Below the pieces are notes generated by a model. It saw only the letters and a list, made by a program, of their open reading frames with translations, did no database searches and was not told the DNA's origin. Both the position numbers and the translations under genes were made by a program. This document shows, in pieces, positions 9,007-15,170 of a stretch of 38,643 bases of DNA. How positions within the stretch are numbered: position 1 is the stretch's first letter; every line of letters starts with the position of its first letter. This stretch comes from Longimicrobiales bacterium (GTDB taxonomy: Bacteria; Gemmatimonadota; Gemmatimonadetes; Longimicrobiales; Gaopeijiaceae), in the NCBI GenBank assembly GCA_028278645.1, contig JANQDZ010000060.1:1-38643 (forward strand), in the 5' to 3' direction.

Positions 9007-9674
9007 AACCCCGGGTTGTTGTTTCCTGGAGTACTGGCAAGGACGCGGCTTGGTGCCTCCACGCCCTCCGGGCCACCGGAGAGGCGGAGGTGATCGGTCT
9101 GTTCACAACCGTAACATTGGCATTCAGGCGGGTCTCAGTACATGGAACCAGAGTGGATGTACTGAAAGCGCAAGCCAACCGACTCGGACTGCCGATCTGG
9201 GCCGTGGACATCCCCTACCCCTGTAACAACGGGGACTATGAAGCGGCAATGGCTGAAGCGGTGAACGGGCTGGTGGAGGAATGGGCCCCAACCCATGTGG
9301 CCTTCGGGGACCTTTTCCTGGAGGACGTCCGGACCTACCGAGAAGAGCGTCTGGCTCCGACACCTCTCGATCCCCTCTTCCCGCTCTGGGGACGGGATAC
9401 TGGTGCCCTGGCCGACGAGATGCTTGCTGAGGGGCTGGAAGCCGTGATCGTGGCGGCGCAACAAGAATCCGGTGCGGGACCCTTTGTGGGACGGCGGTGG
9501 GACGCCCAGACCTTGGGCCTTCTCCCCACTCATATCGATCCATGCGGCGAAAACGGGGAGTTTCACACGTGCGTCGTGGGTGGGCCGGGATTTGAGCCAT
9601 TGCCCTACGAACTGGGAGAAACCGTTGAAAGAGACGGTACCCGATTTTGCGACCTCTTCATACAAGAGAAATGA
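9003..9674 (+). CDS. Dph6-like PP-loop ATP pyrophosphatase (adenine nucleotide alpha hydrolase family, 223 aa)
   Basis: Cytosolic N-type ATP pyrophosphatase related to diphthine-ammonia ligase (Dph6/DUF71). The PP-loop appears as SWSTGKDAAW (residues 8-17, the SxGKDS pattern with Ala replacing the final Ser). The family signatures FGDLFLEDVRTYRE, PLFPLWGRDT and the C-terminal DPCGENGEFHTCV are present. Bacteria do not make diphthamide, so the bacterial members do something else, probably ATP-dependent amidation or adenylation of a small molecule. Its coupling on both sides (ATGA at 9003 and ATGA at 9671) inside a B12-riboswitch operon suggests a job in cobamide handling, such as amidation of a corrinoid side chain; that is a guess from context. 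The family is sure, the reaction is not. Confidence 0.88.
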   Translation: MKPRVVVSWSTGKDAAWCLHALRATGEAEVIGLFTTVTLAFRRVSVHGTRVDVLKAQANRLGLPIWAVDIPYPCNNGDYEAAMAEAVNGLVEEWAPTHVAFGDLFLEDVRTYREERLAPTPLDPLFPLWGRDTGALADEMLAEGLEAVIVAAQQESGAGPFVGRRWDAQTLGLLPTHIDPCGENGEFHTCVVGGPGFEPLPYELGETVERDGTRFCDLFIQEK

Positions 9675-10582
9675 ACATTGTCTCTCTTCTCCCGAGCGCG
9701 ACGGAGATCGTCGCTGCCCTTGGACTTACCGAGAATCTCGTCGGAGTCACTCATTCCTGTGACTTCCCCGAATCGGTCAAGGACCTCCCCCGAGTGACTT
9801 CCACGGTGATTCCAAAGGAAGCCACGAGTAGACAGATCGATCAAGCCGTCAAGGACTCACGGGCTCAGGGGGCACCTCTTTACGAGATCGATATCGATCT
9901 CCTGGAGTCTCTCGCTCCAGACCTCCTGATCACGCAGGGGGTTTGTGACGTTTGCGCAGTCTGTGAAATGCAGGCGTTGGCAACCCTTCCAGACATGGCC
10001 CTGGAGCCAAGGGTTTTGAATCTCACTCCCCATCGCCTCCAGGATGTCCTGAATGACGTGGTCCTCGTCGGAAGAGCCGCTGGTATCGAGGAACGAGCCT
10101 GGAAGCTCGTGGAGGAATCCCGGCAGAGGATCGAGAAAGTGGAACGCCGAGTCGCTGGCCTGGAACCGGCTTCTGTTGTTGTTCTGGAATGGATCGACCC
10201 TCCCTTTTCCGCCGGCCACTGGACTCCGGACGTGGTTGAGTTAGCGGGAGGGTTCGAACCGCTGGCAAAAGCCGGAGCTCGCTCCCGCCAACTTCAGTGG
10301 GAGGAGGTTCTTCAGGCCGATCCTGAAGTCCTGGTTCTGGCTTGTTGCGGCCAGGGCATCGATCGAGCGATGCATGACTGGGACTATCTCCGACGCCAAC
10401 CGGGGTTTGAAGGTATTCGGGCTGTTGCGAGCGGCTCGGTCTTCGTGGCAGACGGGGCTGCCCATTTCAGTCGGCCCAGCCTGCGGCTCATCGATGCTCT
10501 TGAGCTGCTAGCAGAGTCCGTTCACCCCAGGTGCAATCCCGAAGCTCGATCACTGTCCCGTGTTAGCAGTTTTTTGGCGTAG
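9671..10582 (+). CDS. Leaderless cobalamin-binding protein, BtuF-like (303 aa)
   Basis: Periplasmic-binding-protein fold of the helical-backbone metal/cobalamin type (BtuF/FhuD superfamily). The ATG at 9671 overlaps the previous stop (ATGA). The protein starts directly with the mature-fold sequence NIVSLLPSATEIVAALGL and has no signal peptide or lipobox, unlike E. coli BtuF, so it may be cytoplasmic or exported by an unrecognised route. THSCDFP follows at about residues 28-33. A cysteine cluster CDVCAVC (92-98) is notable, as is VLEWIDPPFSAGHW. The homologous fold appears to end near RLIDALELLAE; the last 20 or so residues look like a non-homologous tail whose DNA overlaps the second riboswitch. 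BtuC and BtuD are absent nearby. Confidence 0.88.
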   Translation: MNIVSLLPSATEIVAALGLTENLVGVTHSCDFPESVKDLPRVTSTVIPKEATSRQIDQAVKDSRAQGAPLYEIDIDLLESLAPDLLITQGVCDVCAVCEMQALATLPDMALEPRVLNLTPHRLQDVLNDVVLVGRAAGIEERAWKLVEESRQRIEKVERRVAGLEPASVVVLEWIDPPFSAGHWTPDVVELAGGFEPLAKAGARSRQLQWEEVLQADPEVLVLACCGQGIDRAMHDWDYLRRQPGFEGIRAVASGSVFVADGAAHFSRPSLRLIDALELLAESVHPRCNPEARSLSRVSSFLA

Positions 10583-10692
10583 TAGGATCGTGGAATCTGG
10601 TGAGGTGCTCGCCGCTCGGAGAGGCCACTGGGAAGGGATCCCCGGGAAGGCGAGTCGGGCGGCATGGAGCCAGGGGACCTGACCCACCCCAA
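10520..10692 (+). promoter_or_regulatory. Cobalamin (B12) riboswitch upstream of btuB-like receptor
   Basis: The 3' half is clear: GGCCACTGGGAA (10623-10634), CCCCGGGAAGGCGAG (10640-10654), then the B12 box GAGCCAGGGGACCTGACC (10667-10684), as in classical aptamers with the P6 arm. The 5' half is less clear; AGGTGCAATCCCGAAGC (10529-10545) and CTGTCCCG (10553-10560) resemble the expected GGTGCAATCCG...CTGTCCCG core and lie inside the 3' end of the BtuF-like gene. The receptor start is about 97 bases after the box. Class is confident, 5' boundary is not. Confidence 0.82.
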
Positions 10693-10788
10693 ACACACAC
10701 TGATGTCTCCGCGGGGAGGCACGGGCATATCTGGCTTGAATCGGTCGGACCTGCCCTCCCCCTCGCCAGGAGAAAAGGGGATTTCCTA

Positions 10789-12801
10789 ATGGCGAAGACC
10801 TGCGCGGGTAGGCATAACCGTCTCCGTTCTACCGGTCCCGCCGAGGGCCACTTTTATCTCGGCCTCTTCCTCCTTAGCCTCCCCCTTTTTCCTTGCGAAG
10901 GGTCCGCACAGATCCGTCCCATTGAACTGGAGGGTATTGTGGTCACCGGGACACCTGTGCCCCGCACGGTAGGGACGGTGTCATCATTCGTGACCATTCT
11001 GGATGGCGAAGAGCTCCGGTCGCGTGGGGTCACCAGAGTACTGGATGCGCTCGCAGAGGTTCCAGGTCTGGTCGTGGTGCAGGGAGGCTCATACGGCAGC
11101 ATCGCCTCTACCTTTTTCAGAGGAGGAGAGAGCGATCATATGAAGGTGCTGGTGGATGGTGTCGAAATGAACCAGGCCGGCGGGGCTTTCGATTTCTCAG
11201 GCCTCCTCCTTTCGGATGTCGAGCGAATTGAGGTGGTCCGTGGGCCAGCCTCTGCATTCTACGGTTCGGATGCTATGGCGGGTGTCATCCAGGTGATCAC
11301 CCGTCGGGGCCAGGGCCCATTCCAGGCCTCAGTTTCCACTGCTGGCGGGACATTTGGGCGGATCAACTGGGGAGCAGATGTAAAGGGAGGGATGGGCCCA
11401 TCCGGCTACGCTTTTTCCCTCGCCCGGGAATCGACCGACGGAATCCTGGAGTTCAACAATGAGTTTGAAAACACTGCCATTTCTGGAAAGCTCTCCTCCA
11501 ATCCGGATCACCGCACGAGTTTGGCATTGGCAGCTCGTTATTCGGACCGAAGCTTCCATTTCCCCACTGACAATGCAGGAAACGTGGTTGATCAGAACGC
11601 CTTCACTTTTGGTGAAGAATGGGGTGTCCACGCTGAGGCGACGCGGACGGTGTTCGACCGGCTCGAGCTCTTGGCATCGGCGAGGACATACCACTGGAAC
11701 GGAGGATCCGACGATCGATCCGATGGTCCCGCCGATACGCTGGGTTACTACGGTTTCGTGAGTGAAGACGCTTTCCAGCGCAATGCTGGCGACGTAAGGA
11801 TGAAATTCGTGCCTTGGTCCGGGTCTGCCCTTTCTCTAGGTTTTGAACTCGAACAAGAGCAGCAAGATTCCAGGTCGGAGTCGTTGAGTCAGTGGGGCCC
11901 CTCCGAAGGGGAGGACTCCTTCGAGAGATGGAGCCGTGGATATTATGCCCATCTCGGATCAGAGGGTGCCGAGCTGGCCTGGAACTTCGGTGTCCGACTA
12001 GACGACAACGAACAGTACGGCGGCTTCTTCACCTACCAGGCAGGCATCTCCTACTCGGTGTTTTCCAAAGGGACCGTGCTAAGGGCCAATGTCGGAAAGG
12101 GGCTGAAGGAACCGACGTTCCTGGAAACCTCATCCACCGGGTTCAGTACCGGGAACCCGAACCTCAAGCCCGAGAGATCCCATGTGTGGGAGATCGGCAT
12201 CGATCAGGCACTGGGGTCAAGCGGGTCGTCCGCCTCCCTCACCTGGTTCCACCAATCCCTCGAGGACCTCATCCAGTACACTTTCTCGGTGCCGAATCCA
12301 GGTGATCCGAATTTCTTCAACGTTGCTGAGGCCCAAGCGCGGGGTCTTGAGGCGGCTGTCACGGCCCCTTTCGGGGCGCTGACCTTCTCGGGGAGCTACA
12401 CATATCTGGACACCGAAGTCTCGGACTCTGGGTTCGACGAGGGGGAAGGCGCAGTTTTCGTGGAACGGGAGGGTCTCATCAGACGACCGAAACACCAAGG
12501 GGCTATCGGTTTGGGCTACCGCACCCTCCGCGGGACTCTGAGCGGTGAAATCCGTTGGACTGGCTCCCGTTCGGACAGAGACTTCTCCTCATGGCCGGCA
12601 TCTCCGGTGGAGCTCTCAGCGTACGCCCTTGTGGGTCTAGGTCTGGATCTGACCCTTCTCCGGCCAAGGGGTGGTCGGCCTGGGCTGGACCTCACCTTCC
12701 GGGGAGAGAATCTATTTGATGAAGTTTACGAAGGAATCTTCGGGTTTCCGGGGCCCGGAAGGGCCTTTCTGGTTGGGGCGCGAATGAACTTCGGCGGGTA
12801 G
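10789..12801 (+). CDS. btuB: TonB-dependent outer-membrane receptor, BtuB-like (670 aa)
   Basis: Outer-membrane active transporter, most likely for cobalamin given the B12 riboswitch just upstream. The ATG at 10789 is chosen because it begins a signal peptide (hydrophobic FYLGLFLLSLPLF, cleavage near GSA|Q40-41) and AGGGG lies 8 bases upstream; the longer frame would run through the riboswitch. A TonB-box-like ELEGIVVTG (about 47-55) precedes a plug domain with LDALAEVPGLVV, FFRGGESDHMKVLVDGVEMN, and VERIEVVRGPASAFYGSDAM. The remaining roughly 450 residues form alternating strands ending in FLVGARMNFGG, close to a canonical barrel end. Length fits BtuB (about 600) with some loop growth. The substrate rests on context rather than residues. 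Confidence 0.9.
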   Translation: MAKTCAGRHNRLRSTGPAEGHFYLGLFLLSLPLFPCEGSAQIRPIELEGIVVTGTPVPRTVGTVSSFVTILDGEELRSRGVTRVLDALAEVPGLVVVQGGSYGSIASTFFRGGESDHMKVLVDGVEMNQAGGAFDFSGLLLSDVERIEVVRGPASAFYGSDAMAGVIQVITRRGQGPFQASVSTAGGTFGRINWGADVKGGMGPSGYAFSLARESTDGILEFNNEFENTAISGKLSSNPDHRTSLALAARYSDRSFHFPTDNAGNVVDQNAFTFGEEWGVHAEATRTVFDRLELLASARTYHWNGGSDDRSDGPADTLGYYGFVSEDAFQRNAGDVRMKFVPWSGSALSLGFELEQEQQDSRSESLSQWGPSEGEDSFERWSRGYYAHLGSEGAELAWNFGVRLDDNEQYGGFFTYQAGISYSVFSKGTVLRANVGKGLKEPTFLETSSTGFSTGNPNLKPERSHVWEIGIDQALGSSGSSASLTWFHQSLEDLIQYTFSVPNPGDPNFFNVAEAQARGLEAAVTAPFGALTFSGSYTYLDTEVSDSGFDEGEGAVFVEREGLIRRPKHQGAIGLGYRTLRGTLSGEIRWTGSRSDRDFSSWPASPVELSAYALVGLGLDLTLLRPRGGRPGLDLTFRGENLFDEVYEGIFGFPGPGRAFLVGARMNFGG

Positions 12802-12827
12802 AGGTGGGTGCCCCTGGGCTGGTTCCT

Positions 12828-12843
12828 CCGGCCTTTTGGCCGG
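12828..12843. terminator. Hairpin between convergent btuB and hydrolase genes
   Basis: CCGGCC, loop TTTT, GGCCGG, 27 bases after the receptor stop; GGCCGG recurs at once (12850-12855). It is symmetrical and could act for both convergent genes, but no T-run follows the stem, so termination is only suggested. Confidence 0.4.
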
Positions 12844-12966
12844 TGATTAGGCCGGAAGATCACGGCATGGCACTGAATGAGATCTCAGAGCCGCCGGGCC
12901 TTTATCTGCCGCTTTACAGACCACCATCGAGAGATGTTGCGGCTGCCGGTCGTCTTCCTCCCTTCC

Positions 12967-14547
12967 TCACCTCGACCGGTTTTCGATCCGAACGAAGGGC
13001 GTCTCCAGACGCTCTGCCGCATAGGGGCTCAGGGCGTACCGGAGCCCGTATTGGTCGTGGGACCAGACGTCGTCCATCTCCAGCTCCGCCACTGTCCGGT
13101 ACCGGGTCAACGCCTCTTCCCTCCGGCCCAGCAGGTCCAGGAGATGTCCCTGCCACAACGTGGCCAGGGCCCGGCGGTTGTCCTGTCCTGTCTCCTTCGC
13201 CCACTCCTCGAACCGGGTGAAGACGGCCAGCCCGTCCTGGTACCGCTCTGCGTCGTAGAGGGCGAATCCCAGCCGCAGGTAATCCCGGTAGCCCTCCATC
13301 CGATCCAACCAACCGGCCCCGTACTCGGCCGCCAGCTGCATGGAGGCCCGCCTTCCCCAGTCCACTGCCCGGAGGAGGAACTGGGGTGAGGCCACCAGCT
13401 CCTGGTACCACTGGGTCACGTCGGCCCGGAAGACTGCCAGGGCATCGGGATCCACCGGCTCCAGCCTTTCCATGAACCGCCGGAGGATCGAGAAGAAGGC
13501 ATCGGGCTCCTCATTGTAGATGGAGTGACCTGACTTCTCGAAGACCACCATCTCCCCGTTGGGTTGGTTCGCGGCCAGGGCGCGGCGCTTCTCCTCACCC
13601 CACGTCAGGTCCCACTCCCCTTCCAGGATCAGCGTGGGGATGGGGCTGGATTCGAAGGCGTGGCGCATGTTGATCCGACCGGCGCTCTGGCTCATCAGGC
13701 TGTTGAAGCTCCCGTCGTGGACCCACTCGAAGCGGGCCCCATGGGCGAACTCCTCCGGGGTGGGTTTGTAGTAGTTCTGCCGCTTCCAGTCCCCGTTGAT
13801 GTGGTTGTTGTAGACGATGAGGGCCAGGAGCTCAGCGTCGGTCCATCCCTTCTCCGGTGCCATCTCCTGCAACTGCCGGCTGTAGGTTCGTTGGCGGTCC
13901 AGTTCCTCGGCGGAAATGAAGTCCCGCTGCCTGCTCCGACCCAGGTCCATCCCGGCTCCCGGCGATGCACCCACCAACACCAGCCCCGCCACATTCTCCG
14001 GATACCGGGTGGTGTAGTACTGGGCCAGGAACCCTCCGTAGGAGAAGCCGAGCAAGACGAACTTCTCCCCTCCCAGCGCCTTTCTCAGCGCCTCCAGGTC
14101 CTCCACCGCTTGCTCCACCGAGTAGCCGTCGGGTCCGGGGCGGTAGTCCGAGAGCCCACATCCCCGCTGGTCGTAGTAAACCACCCGGGCGAACTCGGCA
14201 GCACGACTGAACCAGGGATGGAAGCCGTGGTGGGTACCGCCGGGCCCGCCATTGATGAGGACCAGGGGCACCCCTGATCCCTCCTCTTCCACCCACAGCT
14301 CGGCGTCGCCGACGCTGATCCGACGGCCCTGGATTCCCAGCCGCTCTTCCCAGCGGGGGAAGTCGGGGATCTCGGTGATGACCTGGGGCTCCAGGTGGAT
14401 GACCCGGTCGAAGATGGACTCCCGAACCTGGGCATGAACCGGGAGTGCGGCAGCCAGGGCCAGGAGGAGGGCCAGCCCCATTGCGAGGGCCACTGGAGTG
14501 AGTTGCTGGAAGTGGGACCGGGAACTGACTGACGAATCAACCGACAT
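12967..14547 (-). CDS. Secreted alpha/beta hydrolase, proline-iminopeptidase-like, with helical/TPR-like tail (526 aa)
   Basis: S33-type alpha/beta hydrolase. The ATG at 14547 (MSVDSS) has AGGGG 9 bases upstream; an ATG three codons earlier is possible but lacks spacing for a ribosome site. Residues 1-40 form a signal peptide ending AAALPVHA|Q. Motifs: oxyanion segment NGGPGG (99-104), DQRGCGLS (126-133), nucleophile elbow GFSYGG (167-172, Ser169), acid in EGEWD (Asp313), and His341 in SGHSIYNEE. These positions follow the proline iminopeptidase order. The last roughly 150 residues are helical with repeats resembling TPR (YDAERYQDGLAVFTRFEEWA, LLGRREEALTRYRTVAELE), unusual for the family. Likely periplasmic peptide or ester hydrolysis; substrate unknown. 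Divergent from a PadR gene. Confidence 0.85.
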   Translation of the reverse strand: MSVDSSVSSRSHFQQLTPVALAMGLALLLALAAALPVHAQVRESIFDRVIHLEPQVITEIPDFPRWEERLGIQGRRISVGDAELWVEEEGSGVPLVLINGGPGGTHHGFHPWFSRAAEFARVVYYDQRGCGLSDYRPGPDGYSVEQAVEDLEALRKALGGEKFVLLGFSYGGFLAQYYTTRYPENVAGLVLVGASPGAGMDLGRSRQRDFISAEELDRQRTYSRQLQEMAPEKGWTDAELLALIVYNNHINGDWKRQNYYKPTPEEFAHGARFEWVHDGSFNSLMSQSAGRINMRHAFESSPIPTLILEGEWDLTWGEEKRRALAANQPNGEMVVFEKSGHSIYNEEPDAFFSILRRFMERLEPVDPDALAVFRADVTQWYQELVASPQFLLRAVDWGRRASMQLAAEYGAGWLDRMEGYRDYLRLGFALYDAERYQDGLAVFTRFEEWAKETGQDNRRALATLWQGHLLDLLGRREEALTRYRTVAELEMDDVWSHDQYGLRYALSPYAAERLETPFVRIENRSR

Positions 14548-14700
14548 GGGGTCCATCCCCTTTCGGAGTCGTTGGCGAACTTCGGACGCAGATGCGGAGG
14601 AGCCTCCGGGCTCCCTCTTCTTTAGTAGGACGGGCGGCGGCCAGGGTTGGTTTATCCCTCTCTTACGATCCCCTCTGCAACCCTTTCTCATCCTTCCGCG
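14548..14700. other. Leader region of the divergent hydrolase gene
   Basis: Part of the 287-base divergent intergenic region. It holds the hydrolase ribosome-binding site (AGGGG, minus strand, near 14557-14561) and nothing else recognised. Confidence 0.4.
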
Positions 14701-14737
14701 TACTAATAGAGTATCGAGTCTAGAAAATAGACTCAAA
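14701..14737. promoter_or_regulatory. Tandem inverted repeats, likely PadR operator overlapping a minus-strand promoter
   Basis: Two adjacent dyads: TACT-AATAG-AGTA (14701-14713) and a perfect 7+5+7 repeat GAGTCTA-GAAAA-TAGACTC (14716-14734). On the minus strand TTGAGT (14737 down to 14732) and TACTCT (14713 down to 14708) are 18 bases apart, a weak sigma70-like pair that would drive the hydrolase. The half-site AGTCTA/TAGACT recurs in the operator of the PadR gene at 37848. Binding by the adjacent PadR protein is inferred. Confidence 0.5.
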
Positions 14738-14834
14738 TCGCTCCTGACCCCGGGGCCGCCGAACCGAGATGTACCGGACCCGAGGGCTGTGGCCCCCAGC
14801 GCTTTGGCCCTGACCACCCGCACACGGATACACC

Positions 14835-15170
14835 ATGCGTCGCAAAGGATACCTGGGAGAGTTCGAGCAGCTGGTTCTCCTCGCCGCCCTTCGCCTGAAG
14901 GAGGAGGCCTTCGGCCCCGGCATCGCTGCCGAGCTGGAAGAGCGGGCCGGTCGGCGGGTTTCCCGGGGGGCCCTCTACGGCACCCTGGACCGCCTGGAGA
15001 AAAAGGGCTTCCTCAACTGGACCGAGGACGTTGGAGGGCCCGAGCGGAGTGGCCAACCCATGCGTCTGTTCCAGGTGACGAAGGAAGGGCTGGCCGCACT
15101 CCGCGCTTCCAGGGAGGCGGTCCGGAAGCTGGAGGCAGGATTGGAAGAGCTCCTCGGAGAGACCCGGTGA
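14835..15170 (+). CDS. PadR family transcriptional regulator (111 aa)
   Basis: Short winged-helix repressor of the PadR type. GEFEQLVLLAALRL opens the fold; GPGIAAELEERAGRRVSRGALYGTLDRLEKKGF contains the recognition helix (SRGALYGTLDRLEKKG, about residues 43-58), followed by a wing (PMRLFQVTKEG) and a C-terminal dimerisation helix rich in Glu and Leu. Length is standard for the minimal subfamily found next to ADOP permeases. The stop overlaps the permease start (TGATG), so the pair is co-translated. It probably controls itself and the permease through the inverted repeats at 14701-14734; no ligand can be guessed. The ribosome site is weak. Confidence 0.92.
   Translation: MRRKGYLGEFEQLVLLAALRLKEEAFGPGIAAELEERAGRRVSRGALYGTLDRLEKKGFLNWTEDVGGPERSGQPMRLFQVTKEGLAALRASREAVRKLEAGLEELLGETR

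Noticed and set aside
12877-13389. Plus-strand frame at the end of the hydrolase gene
   Set aside because: Antisense to a conserved protein; the translation is Pro/Gln-rich with no recognisable domain.
14498-15169. Long upstream extension of the PadR-linked permease
   Set aside because: It overlaps the PadR gene and the divergent hydrolase start; the coupled ATG at 15170 begins the recognisable prefix domain.
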